A DNA stretch of 64,000 bases from Algibacter sp. (GCF_029245835.1 NZ_JAQWOO010000032.1:62001-126000), one strand, 5' to 3'. Shown: positions 35,310-44,821, numbered from the stretch's first letter. Made by a program: numbers and translations. The notes: generated from the sequence alone by a model not told the origin.

Positions 35310-35663
35310 ATGAAAAAAATAATAACAGTATTAATAGTCTTAATAACAGCAACCACCTTTGCGCAAAACAAAAATGCTAAAGCCTCTATGGAAGTTGATG
35401 GTGTTTGTGGAATGTGTAAAGCACGAATTGAAAAAGCGTGTTTAAATACTAAGGGTGTGAAATTTGCAACATGGAATATCGATTCTCATGAATTAAAATT
35501 AATTTATGATGAACGAAAGACTAATGTCGAAACTATTCAAAAACAAGTTTTAGCCGCAGGACATGATGTTGAAGAGGTAAAAGCAACAGATGAAGCTTAC
35601 GCTACGGTACATGATTGTTGTAAGTATAGAGATGATAAGGTTGTTGATGACCATAATGACTAA
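35310..35663 (+). CDS. Periplasmic heavy-metal-associated domain protein
   Basis: 117 residues. Signal peptide (MKKIITVLIVLITATTFAQ), then one HMA domain (about 25-92) with a CGMCKARIEKAC metal-binding loop (Cys33, Cys36). The C-terminal tail carries HDCCKYRDD, a second possible metal site. It is likely a periplasmic copper or related metal chaperone working with the receptor and HMA-MauE protein encoded just upstream; a repeat element separates it from the receptor gene. Confidence 0.87.
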   Translation: MKKIITVLIVLITATTFAQNKNAKASMEVDGVCGMCKARIEKACLNTKGVKFATWNIDSHELKLIYDERKTNVETIQKQVLAAGHDVEEVKATDEAYATVHDCCKYRDDKVVDDHND

Positions 35664-35703
35664 AGCAAAAAACTGAATATGATTTTAGAGTTTACTTTTA
35701 GTT

Positions 35704-36054
35704 ATGCCTAAAACACAATATCGAATTTATGTTATCGAATTATCAAAACGTGTATTTACTGAAAATGCAAAGTTTCGGGCTGCTAATCCACAATTTAATG
35801 GCGTCTTAGAATGTCTGTATGTTGGTATGACAAGTAAAACACCAAAAGAACGATTCGTGCAACATAAAACAGGTTTTATAAACAAGAAAGGATATAAACT
35901 ATCTTCTGGTATTGTTGAAAAATATGGCTCTTATTTAAGACCTAGTTTATACAATCATATTGATCCAATAGCCACAAGACAAGAAGCACTTAAAATGGAG
36001 AAAAACTTAGCTTTGGAATTACGCAGACAACGCTATGCGGTTTGGTTTAATTGA
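35704..36054 (+). CDS. GIY-YIG-like small protein
   Basis: 116 residues, basic, no signal peptide. The order of motifs recalls a GIY-YIG nuclease domain: YVIEL in the first strand, LYVGMTSKTPKERFVQHKTG with the Arg and His after the YVG turn, and a Glu in the helix EALKMEKNLALELRRQRY. Two halves of the classic signature (GIY and YIG) are altered (YVI, YVG), so catalysis is not certain. Function unknown. It is convergent with groEL, with a strong two-way terminator between. Confidence 0.6.
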   Translation: MPKTQYRIYVIELSKRVFTENAKFRAANPQFNGVLECLYVGMTSKTPKERFVQHKTGFINKKGYKLSSGIVEKYGSYLRPSLYNHIDPIATRQEALKMEKNLALELRRQRYAVWFN

Positions 36055-36077
36055 ATATAAATTGTCATATTAAAATA

Positions 36078-36112
36078 AAAAAACGCTTCCAAATTCTGGA
36101 AGCGTTTTTTGT
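36078..36112. terminator. Bidirectional terminator between GIY-YIG-like gene and groEL
   Basis: CGCTTCCA (36084-36091), loop AATTC, TGGAAGCG (36097-36104), with A-run on the left and T-run on the right. Confidence 0.92.
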
Positions 36113-36191
36113 TTATAATTTGAGTGCCAAGTTTCTTTTCAAACACGTAATTTCACGTATGAGTAAGTAATCTGTCAGCAGCGTCTCACTG

Positions 36192-37826
<1,635 letters not shown>

Positions 37827-37844
37827 TTAAGGTTTTTGCTTTAA

Positions 37845-37928
37845 GCCTTTAGCTGTTTGCTATTGGCCAAGAATTAATATTAATTTTAGTTGGAGCTAAA
37901 AGCTAAAGGCTAATAGCAAATAGCTATT
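37845..37928. repeat. Inverted repeat and AGCTAAA heptad array between groES and groEL
   Basis: GCCTTTAGCT (37845-37854) pairs exactly with AGCTAAAGGC (37901-37910), and TTTGCTATT pairs with AATAGCAAA just inside and outside. From 37894 five heptads run in a row: AGCTAAA, AGCTAAA, GGCTAAT, AGCAAAT, AGCTATT. The array touches the groES stop codon. Confidence 0.7.
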
Positions 37929-38203
37929 TAAATAATAGCTAGTATATCACTCTCGCGCATGATTAAATAATCATTGCCTTCAAGCTTTAGTTCTGTTCCA
38001 GCGTATTTCCCATATAAAACAGTATCGCCAACTTTAACTGTAATAGGTTCGTCTTTTGTGCCTGGGCCAGCAGCAACAACAGTTCCTTTTTGTGGTTTTT
38101 CTTTTGCGTTATCCGGAATAATAATTCCTGAGGCTGTTTTGGTTTCAGCAGCAGCTGGTTCTATAAGAACTCTGTCTGCTAATGGTTTAATGTTTAATGC
38201 CAT
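37928..38203 (-). CDS. groES: Co-chaperonin GroES (10 kDa)
   Basis: 91 residues. It forms the heptameric lid of the GroEL chamber. Core features: [19 protein letters not shown], the mobile loop [44 protein letters not shown] and the C-terminal [12 protein letters not shown]. It is first in a groES-groEL pair. Its leader contains a perfect 14-base palindrome; the CIRCE element used in many bacteria is absent. Confidence 0.98.
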   Translation of the reverse strand: MALNIKPLADRVLIEPAAAETKTASGIIIPDNAKEKPQKGTVVAAGPGTKDEPITVKVGDTVLYGKYAGTELKLEGNDYLIMRESDILAII

Positions 38204-38237
38204 TTGTTTTATATTTTTGATTTTTATAATTTAAATT

Positions 38238-38251
38238 AACGCTTAAGCGTT
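38238..38251. promoter_or_regulatory. Perfect palindrome AACGCTTAAGCGTT upstream of groES
   Basis: A 14-base perfect palindrome 34 bases before the groES ATG, in an otherwise AT-only stretch. It could be an operator or a short leader hairpin. Confidence 0.45.
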
Positions 38252-38296
38252 GTACTAAAAATGTGCCAATACTTAGAAACTGACAAACTTGCAGAA

Positions 38297-38332
38297 ACAA
38301 AAAATGCCAACTCTTGAAGTTGGCATTTTTTG
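38297..38332 (-). terminator. Rho-independent terminator of secG unit
   Basis: TGCCAACT (38305-38312), loop CTTGA, AGTTGGCA (38318-38325), flanked by A-run and T-run. It lies 17 bases after the secG stop on the minus strand and separates secG from groES. Confidence 0.9.
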
Positions 38333-38348
38333 TTTATTTAATAACTAA

Positions 38349-38711
38349 TTATTCTTCTGTTGAAGCTTCAGGGGCATCTGTTGGTGTCTCAGTGCTAGTC
38401 TCCGTTGGAAGCACAGGTAATGGTTGTGTTGTTTGAGCGTCAGGATCTAAAGCTTTAGATTCTGTACCAGCGGTACCTCTGTCAATAGCAACGTTAGATA
38501 TTAGTATTAAAACTAATAAAAGTGTTGCTAACGTCCATGTGCTTTTGTCTAAAAAGTCTGTTGTTTTTTTTACACCACCTAATTGTTGTGTTCCACCACC
38601 ACCAAAAGATGATGATAATCCGCCACCTTTAGGATTTTGTACCATGATTACTACGATTAGTAAAAATGCTACAACTACGATAAGGACTAAAAATATTGTA
38701 AACGTACTCAT
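38349..38711 (-). CDS. secG: Preprotein translocase subunit SecG
   Basis: 120 residues. Two membrane helices (about 3-23 and 54-74) flank the conserved loop VIMVQNPKGGGLSSSFGGGGTQQLGG in two parts, the SecG signature. The C-terminal tail is long, acidic and Thr/Pro-rich, as often in Bacteroidota. SecG helps SecYE move proteins across the inner membrane. It is the last gene of the miaB-regulator-lptE-TPR-secG run and ends in a strong terminator. Confidence 0.93.
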   Translation of the reverse strand: MSTFTIFLVLIVVVAFLLIVVIMVQNPKGGGLSSSFGGGGTQQLGGVKKTTDFLDKSTWTLATLLLVLILISNVAIDRGTAGTESKALDPDAQTTQPLPVLPTETSTETPTDAPEASTEE

Positions 38712-38713
38712 TA

Positions 38714-39655
38714 TTATTTATTATTTTGTTCTTGTAATTGCTCTACTGCTTTAATTTGGTTTGCAAAGAAACTACTTTTTTCTGGATATTTCAAACTTAA
38801 AATTTTATAAGATTGGATAGCCTTTTTGTAGTTTTTCTGTTCTACATAGATACGTGCTAAAGTCTCCGTCATCAAAGACTCAGGTTGTATCATTTGGGCT
38901 TTAGCTAAATTGCCTTTTGAAGAGGTTGTTTTAACGGGACTTATTTTTGGGTTTTGAGTTATAAATTTATCAATAAGTTCAAACTTTTTTTCTTTATCTA
39001 GAGTTTCTGAAGTTTTGGTTTCAATTAGATTTTCTTCCTTTTTGGTTTCTCTTTTAATAGGTTTAAAGCGTGTTAATTTTAGCCATTCATTAAAAGAGTG
39101 AGTTTCTTTTTTATCAAACTGAAGCGGTTTTCCTAGATGCAATATATCCTCAGCTGTAGCTTCTTGAGTCTTTGTTTCGTCAGTTACAAGCTCTATAGAT
39201 TCAGATTCATCTAAAACAAAATTTGATATTTTTTTAGGGCGCACTTTTTTGGGTTGAAATAAAGCTGGGTCTAAAACGCCATCTGTATCTTTTATTTGTT
39301 GTTTTAGTGCATCATCAATAGTTACGCTTTTATGAATTGAAATGTCTTCAATATGAACATCTATATCTTTAAGATTTTCAGTATTTTTTTTAATAAATTT
39401 TGAAATTTCATTTTGAATAAAAGCTTCTGAAGTTATAAAATCAAATAAAATACTCCTATCTGTGGTATAAGCAGCGGTAGTTTTAAGTTCTTGATTGTAT
39501 GTAATACTGCTTTGGTCTTTTAAGCCTTTTAAGTGTATAGCGCGAGCTGGCTGAAAATAAGGAAACTCATTAATAATAGATTTTACGCCCTCCGTTTGCT
39601 CATGTGATATAGCTTTAGGGTTTTGTAATATTGATGTAAAATCTGTTTGTTCCAT
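38714..39655 (-). CDS. TPR-containing protein of unknown function
   Basis: 313 residues, soluble, no signal peptide. The N-terminus (about 1-75, TSILQNPKAISHEQTEGVKS) is helical; the middle is charged and low in complexity; the last 55 residues form a tetratricopeptide-type helix pair (LMTETLARIYVEQKNYKKAI, then YKILSLKYPEKSSFFANQI). Orthologues with this layout are commonly found between lptE and secG in Flavobacteriia. It is two bases from secG and 16 bases from lptE, so it is co-transcribed with both and may help envelope biogenesis; no function is known. Confidence 0.8.
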   Translation of the reverse strand: MEQTDFTSILQNPKAISHEQTEGVKSIINEFPYFQPARAIHLKGLKDQSSITYNQELKTTAAYTTDRSILFDFITSEAFIQNEISKFIKKNTENLKDIDVHIEDISIHKSVTIDDALKQQIKDTDGVLDPALFQPKKVRPKKISNFVLDESESIELVTDETKTQEATAEDILHLGKPLQFDKKETHSFNEWLKLTRFKPIKRETKKEENLIETKTSETLDKEKKFELIDKFITQNPKISPVKTTSSKGNLAKAQMIQPESLMTETLARIYVEQKNYKKAIQSYKILSLKYPEKSSFFANQIKAVEQLQEQNNK

Positions 39656-39671
39656 TGGTTTTAATTAAAAA

Positions 39672-40181
39672 CTACCATTTGGCCAATGTAGCGTTAAAAA
39701 TATCTTGTGTAATACGTTCAAAAATTTCTTCGTGAGCTGTTGTTTTTTGAGCCCCTGTTAATTCTCCTGTTGCCGGATAATCATAGAAAAATGAAAAGTT
39801 TTGATCTAGATCATCTTCTGCTTTTTTTCTATTGAAGAATCTCAGTTTAACGCTAATTGTAAGTCTGTTTTGTGCAGCTCTGTTGTCTGATGTCGCTGTG
39901 GTTGGTGAAATTCTATAATCCGTTATTTCGCCTTCATAAACTAAATCTCCTTTTGAAGGAACAAGTGTTAAATTAGTTTGATTTTGTATTAAATCTTCGA
40001 GCGCTATTTTGAAATCACGCTCTAAACCTGGCTCAATTAATAACGATGTATTTTCAAAACGATTAACTTGGTAAGTTTCGGTCCCAGCAGGGATTGATGC
40101 TCCAGTAAACGAGTAAGCCCCACAAGCAATAAGTGTAAAGCTAAAAGCTAAAAGTAAAAAGTAAAAAAAATAGTTTTTCAT
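39672..40181 (-). CDS. lptE: LPS assembly lipoprotein LptE
   Basis: 169 residues. Lipoprotein signal with TLIAC (Cys20), then the LptE fold: GAYSFTGASIPAGTETYQV, FENTSLLIEPGLERDFKIAL, GDLVYEGEITDYRISP and a final helix EEIFERITQDIFNATLAKW. LptE plugs the LptD barrel and guides LPS to the cell surface. The codons for the signal peptide's hydrophobic core coincide with an AGCTAAA heptad repeat on the opposite strand (40139-40166). It lies 130 bases after the sigma-54 activator gene. Confidence 0.9.
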   Translation of the reverse strand: MKNYFFYFLLLAFSFTLIACGAYSFTGASIPAGTETYQVNRFENTSLLIEPGLERDFKIALEDLIQNQTNLTLVPSKGDLVYEGEITDYRISPTTATSDNRAAQNRLTISVKLRFFNRKKAEDDLDQNFSFFYDYPATGELTGAQKTTAHEEIFERITQDIFNATLAKW

Positions 40182-40194
40182 ATTAAATGTAATA

Positions 40195-40236
40195 CTTCGA
40201 CTTTAGTTTATCTTGAGCGCAGTCGAAAGGCTCAGT
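40195..40236. repeat. Dispersed repeat with GAGyGCAGTCGAA core, copy 2
   Basis: CTTCGACT (40195-40202) pairs with AGTCGAA (40221-40227); between them lies TATCTTGAGCGC. The core GAGCGCAGTCGAAA (40215-40228) matches the copy near 35.2 kb. It is in the 130-base gap between lptE and the sigma-54 activator gene. Confidence 0.65.
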
Positions 40237-40311
40237 GTAACATTTAGTTAAAAATTGTATAACGAGCAGTTACTCGCTATGTTGCTTTATTAAAATGCCG
40301 ATTGTCTGTTT

Positions 40312-41583
40312 TTAAAGATCATATTGTTTAATCTTTCGGTATAATGTACGTTCACTGATGCCTAATTCAGCAGCTGCTAATTTACGTTTTCCGTTGTGAC
40401 GTTCAAGCGATTTTTTAATTAATTCTAATTCTTTATCATGTAAAGATAAGGTCTCTTCTTCCTCGATTTCTTCTGCAAAGTAATATTTATCTTGAATAGG
40501 AGTTGCTTCCTCTTCAATAGATTTGTGCTCAGGAATGGCTATTATATCGTTGTTTTCTAAGTTTTCTTCAAAATCAACATCGTCTTTTTCGTCATTTCCA
40601 TAGATTTTTTGAATGAGACTTTCGTTATTTTTTTCAACATCTTTAACATTGCCATGCTTCATGAGTTCCATAGTTAACTTTTTCAAGTCGTTAAGATCGG
40701 CTTTCATATCAAAAAGGACTTTATATAAAATCTCACGTTCGCTACTAAAATCACTTTCAGATTTTGAAGTTTTTATCACTGCAGGTAAATTGGTTCCCGC
40801 AGTTGCAGGTAAATAACTTCTTAAAACTTCGGCTGTAATAGTTCTATTTTGTTCTAAAACAGAAAGCTGTTCTGCTATATTTCTTAATTGACGAATATTT
40901 CCGCCCCAGCGGTGTTTTAGTAAAACCTGAATCGCATTATCAGTTAGTTTTATGGTTGGCATTTTATATTTTAATGCAAAGTCGCTGGCAAATTTTCTAA
41001 ACAGTAAATGTATATCTTCTTGACGCTCTCTAAGTGGTGGTAAGTTAATATCTACAGTACTTAATCTGTAAAATAAATCCTCTCGAAATTTTTCTTTTTC
41101 GATAGCTTCAAACATGTTTACGTTTGTGGCTGCAACAATGCGTACATCCGTTTTTTGTACCTTACTAGAGCCTACTTTTAAGAATTCGCCATTTTCTAAA
41201 ACACGGAGTAAACGTACTTGAGTAGTGAGTGGTAATTCACCAACTTCATCTAGAAAAATAGTTCCACCGTCTGCCACTTCAAAATAACCTTCACGTGTTT
41301 GTGATGCGCCAGTAAATGCGCCTTTTTCATGTCCGAATAACTCACTATCAATGGTGCCTTCTGGTATAGCGCCACAGTTAACGGCAATATATTTATTGTG
41401 TTTTCTATGAGATAGCTGATGAATGATTTTCGGAATACTTTCTTTACCAACACCACTTTCTCCAGTTACTAAAACTGAAATATCGGTTGGTGACACCTGT
41501 ATAGCCTTTTCAATAGCACGATTAAGTGATGGAGAATTTCCAATAATACCAAATCGTTGTTTTATAGATTGAACGGATTCCAT
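40312..41583 (-). CDS. Sigma-54-dependent Fis-family transcriptional activator
   Basis: 423 residues. There is no N-terminal receiver; the AAA+ domain starts at once (IIGNSPSLNRAI). Walker A GESGVGKES, the sigma-54 contact loop GAFTGA, Walker B GGTIFLDEVGELP and the RWGGNIRQLRN sensor are present. The linker is acidic, and the C-terminus is a Fis-type helix-turn-helix (AAAELGISERTLYRKIKQYDL). It must melt sigma-54 promoters of unknown targets. The upstream repeat TAGGGGGCT directly before the ATG could act as its ribosome-binding site. Confidence 0.93.
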   Translation of the reverse strand: MESVQSIKQRFGIIGNSPSLNRAIEKAIQVSPTDISVLVTGESGVGKESIPKIIHQLSHRKHNKYIAVNCGAIPEGTIDSELFGHEKGAFTGASQTREGYFEVADGGTIFLDEVGELPLTTQVRLLRVLENGEFLKVGSSKVQKTDVRIVAATNVNMFEAIEKEKFREDLFYRLSTVDINLPPLRERQEDIHLLFRKFASDFALKYKMPTIKLTDNAIQVLLKHRWGGNIRQLRNIAEQLSVLEQNRTITAEVLRSYLPATAGTNLPAVIKTSKSESDFSSEREILYKVLFDMKADLNDLKKLTMELMKHGNVKDVEKNNESLIQKIYGNDEKDDVDFEENLENNDIIAIPEHKSIEEEATPIQDKYYFAEEIEEEETLSLHDKELELIKKSLERHNGKRKLAAAELGISERTLYRKIKQYDL

Positions 41584-41745
41584 AGCCCCCTAGCTCCCAA
41601 AGTGGGAATTTAAAAGCCCCCTAGCCCCCAAAGTGGGAACTAAAAAACTTAGATTAATATTATTTTGAGTTTTCATTATTTTTATTTTTTTTCATCTGAA
41701 TAAGAGTTCCTCCCTTTTGGGGAGGTTAGGAGGGGCTTAGCCCCA
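41584..41745. repeat. Tandem CCCCCTAGCyCCCAAAGTGGGAA repeats plus inverted relative
   Basis: Two 31-base direct copies (41584-41614 and 41615-41645) begin AGCCCCCTAGC and contain CCCAAAGTGGG. A related unit in reverse orientation lies at 41705-41745 (CCTCCCTTTTGGGGAGG). The reverse unit runs into the 3' end of miaB and gives its last codons and stop. The repeats fill nearly all of the gap between miaB and the activator gene. Confidence 0.75.
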
Positions 41746-43171
41746 CTGCCTCTCCTATAAGTGTAGCACTCGTGCAATCTGTAACTTTTACATTTACAAA
41801 ATCGCCTACTTCATAAATACCTTTTGGAAACACACAAACAATACTTTGAGGTGTTCGGCCAGACCATTGTGCATCTGATTTTTTTGATTGCTTTTCAATC
41901 AATACTTCAACAGTTTTACCTAGCCATTCCTTGGTTTTGATTTCGCTGTGAATTCTCTGTAAATCAACTATATCTTGCAATCTTCGTTTTTTTGTTTCTT
42001 CAGGCACATCATCTTTCATATTTCTGCCAGCCATGGTTCCTGGGCGTTCAGAATATTTGTACATATATCCAAAATTGTATTTTACGTATGCCATAAGGGA
42101 TACGGTGTCTTGGAAATCGGCTTCAGTTTCGGTTGGAAAACCGACTATGATATCTTGACTGATAGCGCAATTTGGGATTATTCTTCTAATATTATCAATC
42201 AAACCCATGTATTCTTCTCGCGTGTGTAAACGATTCATTTCTTTCAGAATACGATTGCTTCCACTTTGTACTGGTAAATGAATATGATTACAAATATTAT
42301 TGTATTTAGCCATAGTTTCAACAACATCCAAAGTTAAATCTTGTGGGTTTGATGTTGAAAAACGAATACGCATTTTAGGCTGTGCTTTGGCACAAAGTTG
42401 TAATAATTTCGAGAAGTTAACCGAAGTGGCTTTTTGTATAGGGGAGGCTTTTTCAAAATCTTTTTTAAGACCGCCACCATACCAAAGGTAACTATCTACA
42501 TTCTGCCCAAGTAAGGTAATGTCTTTATAGCCTCTGTTCCATAAATCATTTACTTCTTCTATAATACTTTGTGGATCTCTGCTACGTTCTCGTCCGCGAG
42601 TAAAAGGAACCACACAAAACGTACACATATTATCGCACCCACGAGTAATGGAAACAAATGCGGTAACGCCGTTTGAATTTAAACGCACAGGTGAAATATC
42701 GCCATAAGTTTCTTCTTTTGATAGGATAACATTTATAGCATCTCTACCTTCATCAACTTCGGCTAAAAGGTTTGGTAAATCTTTGTAGGCATCTGGACCA
42801 ACAACTAAATCGACAATTTTTTCTTCTTCAAGAAATTTTGTTTTTAAGCGCTCAGCCATACAACCTAAAACACCCACTTTCATTTTTGGATTATGGTCGC
42901 GTTTTACGGCATTATATTTTTGAAGGCGTTTACGAACGGTTTGTTCTGCTTTATCACGGATAGAACAGGTATTTACCAAAACCAAATCTGCCTCTTCTAG
43001 CTTTTGAGTGGTGTTAAAACCTTGATTTGCCATGATGGAAGCAACGATTTCGCTATCGCTAAAATTCATGGCGCAACCGTAACTCTCAATAAAAAGTTTG
43101 CGTTTGTTGCCTTCTTTTTGTTCTACAACTAAAGTTTCGCCTTGTTTATTTTCGTCTATTATCTTTTCCAT
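41726..43171 (-). CDS. miaB: tRNA-2-methylthio-N6-dimethylallyladenosine synthase MiaB
   Basis: 481 residues, radical SAM methylthiotransferase that converts i6A37 in tRNA to ms2i6A. The N-terminal UPF0004 domain has its three cluster cysteines (ESYGCAMNFSDSE, LVNTCSIRDKAE, LGCMAE); the radical SAM motif CxxxCxxC is in RGCDNMCTFCVVPF; the C-terminal TRAM domain is present. The final GLSPS and the stop come from a repeat unit. A strong promoter lies upstream. Confidence 0.97.
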   Translation of the reverse strand: MEKIIDENKQGETLVVEQKEGNKRKLFIESYGCAMNFSDSEIVASIMANQGFNTTQKLEEADLVLVNTCSIRDKAEQTVRKRLQKYNAVKRDHNPKMKVGVLGCMAERLKTKFLEEEKIVDLVVGPDAYKDLPNLLAEVDEGRDAINVILSKEETYGDISPVRLNSNGVTAFVSITRGCDNMCTFCVVPFTRGRERSRDPQSIIEEVNDLWNRGYKDITLLGQNVDSYLWYGGGLKKDFEKASPIQKATSVNFSKLLQLCAKAQPKMRIRFSTSNPQDLTLDVVETMAKYNNICNHIHLPVQSGSNRILKEMNRLHTREEYMGLIDNIRRIIPNCAISQDIIVGFPTETEADFQDTVSLMAYVKYNFGYMYKYSERPGTMAGRNMKDDVPEETKKRRLQDIVDLQRIHSEIKTKEWLGKTVEVLIEKQSKKSDAQWSGRTPQSIVCVFPKGIYEVGDFVNVKVTDCTSATLIGEAVGLSPS

Positions 43172-43205
43172 AGTGTATCGATATTCCTATCGGTCAATAA
43201 GTGTG

Positions 43206-43237
43206 CAAAGATACGATTAATTTATGTTTTGTGACAA
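43206..43237 (-). promoter_or_regulatory. Promoter of the miaB unit
   Basis: On the minus strand: TTG (43237-43235), 21 bases, TATCTTTG (43213-43206), an exact consensus match 34 bases ahead of the miaB ATG. Confidence 0.7.
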
Positions 43238-43287
43238 AGTGGCAGTTTGATTTTTTCTTAATTTTGTCGCTAATAGTTGAGAATTCA

Positions 43288-43405
43288 AAGGGCTTCTAAG
43301 AATTGCTCTAGCGGGTAGGTGCGCAAGGGATAGTAGTGGAAAGCCCACAGCGACGAAGGTGTGAGGACTTGTAGCGGATAGCCCGACCCTTTAGGGTTGC
43401 GCCAA
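43288..43405 (-). repeat. Dispersed repeat with GGGTCGGGCT core, copy 3 (inverted)
   Basis: On the minus strand GGGTCGGGCT (43389-43380) is followed about 48 bases on by TATCCCTTGCGC (43332-43321), the same two blocks as copies near 6.0 and 27.7 kb. It occupies the middle of the 307-base gap between miaB and the LVIVD gene, where no gene is seen. Confidence 0.7.
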
Positions 43406-43478
43406 AAAAAACAAAAGATTTAATACTTTTTTACGCAACCAATTTTTCTTTTTTGTATCTTCAATAAGACAACCTACA

Positions 43479-44714
43479 ATGAAATTGAAATACCTTTTTT
43501 TGTCCTTCGTTATTTTAGGCGTCTTAGCTTGTGATAAAAATGATGATTATGAATTTGTACAAGTAGCAACGCCGCAGTTAATGAGTAAATCTGCTTTTCG
43601 GAGCGCGGTTGAAGTTAGTGTGCCTAAAACTATTGATACTCCTGGTAAAATTTATGTGTACCAAGATTATATTTTTGTTGGTGATGTGAATTCTGGGATT
43701 CATGTTATTGATAATTCTAAACCTGAATCGCCAAAACCCATTAAGTTTATTGAGATTCCTGGGAATGAAGATATATCTGTAAAAGACAATTTTTTATATG
43801 CTGATAGTGCTACGGATTTAGTAGTTTTTGATATTTCGGATATTAATAATGTGTCGTTTGTAGAGCGGTTGGAAGATGTGTTTAATGTGTATGATTATAA
43901 TATTCCTACTGAGGCCGAAGATGTTGATTTTGGTGGATTTAATTTTGAGGATGATATTATTGTGGGATGGACACTCACAACTGAAAGAAGAAAAAAAGAA
44001 GATAATAACCTAATTGATATTGCTTTAGATGATAGTGTTGTTTTAAATACGGCCGAATCTGCAACAGGCACGGGAGGTTCATTAGCACGATTTCAGGTAG
44101 TAGATAACTATTTGTATGCCGTTGGGAATTATGAAATGGCAATTTTTAATATTCAAAATTTAGCTGAACCAGTTTATGAAGATACACAATATGCAGGATG
44201 GAATATAGAAACCATGTTTCAGGCAGAAGAGTATTTATATCTTGGTAGCACAAATGGGATGTATATCTATAATTTGGTTAATCCGGCAGCGCCTGCGTTT
44301 GTTTCTGAGTTTACACATTGGGAAGGTTGCGACCCTGTTGTGGTAGATGGAGATTATGCGTATTTAACCTTAAGAGGCGGTAATCTTTGTTGGCAACTAG
44401 AAAGCGTTTTAGAGGTTATTGATATTAGTGATAAAACAAAGCCGACTTTGGCAGCTAGATATGATTTGGAAAACCCTTATGGTTTGGGAATTAAAAATAA
44501 TATGCTATACGTTTGCGATGGTACTGCTGGACTCAAGCTATTTGAGCGAGAAACGCCTAAGGATTTAAAGCTGGTGAATGCTTTAAAAGGTATTCAAGCT
44601 AAAGATGTTATTCCCTTAGAAAATAGTTTGATTTTAATTGGAGGGAATACCTTGTATCAATTCGAATATATAGAAAACAACGTTGAGCTGATTAGCTCAT
44701 ATATACTAAACTAA
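43479..44714 (+). CDS. LVIVD-repeat lipoprotein
   Basis: 411 residues. A lipoprotein signal ends in GVLAC (Cys18). The rest is built of LVIVD-type beta-propeller blades: FVGDVNSGIHVIDNSKPESP, LYADSATDLVVFDISDINN, LYAVGNYEMAIFNIQNL, LYLGSTNGMYIYNLVNPAAP, and YLTLRGGN-x-EVIDISDKTKP. These repeats are found in surface or periplasmic proteins; function unknown. Its own terminator with a TTCG loop follows. Confidence 0.85.
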   Translation: MKLKYLFLSFVILGVLACDKNDDYEFVQVATPQLMSKSAFRSAVEVSVPKTIDTPGKIYVYQDYIFVGDVNSGIHVIDNSKPESPKPIKFIEIPGNEDISVKDNFLYADSATDLVVFDISDINNVSFVERLEDVFNVYDYNIPTEAEDVDFGGFNFEDDIIVGWTLTTERRKKEDNNLIDIALDDSVVLNTAESATGTGGSLARFQVVDNYLYAVGNYEMAIFNIQNLAEPVYEDTQYAGWNIETMFQAEEYLYLGSTNGMYIYNLVNPAAPAFVSEFTHWEGCDPVVVDGDYAYLTLRGGNLCWQLESVLEVIDISDKTKPTLAARYDLENPYGLGIKNNMLYVCDGTAGLKLFERETPKDLKLVNALKGIQAKDVIPLENSLILIGGNTLYQFEYIENNVELISSYILN

Positions 44715-44732
44715 ACTAAATAAATGTTGTTT

Positions 44733-44763
44733 GAAAATCTGCCTTCGGGCAGATTTTTTTTGT
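44733..44763 (+). terminator. Rho-independent terminator of the LVIVD gene
   Basis: AAATCTGCC (44735-44743), TTCG tetraloop, GGCAGATTT (44748-44756), then a T-run. Confidence 0.93.
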
Positions 44764-44821
44764 GTATAATTGTAGCTAATTCCGAAAATAATCACTTAAT
44801 TTATAAATTACCATACCATAA

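Noticed and set aside
38204-38300. Sigma-54 promoter upstream of groES (TTGGCAC on the minus strand)
   Set aside because: TGGCAC is present, but no TTGCA follows at the required spacing.
38204-38300. CIRCE heat-shock operator
   Set aside because: The TTAGCACTC-N9-GAGTGCTAA pattern is absent.
41584-41645. CRISPR array at the 31-base direct repeats
   Set aside because: Only two adjoining copies without unique spacers, and no cas genes anywhere in the window.
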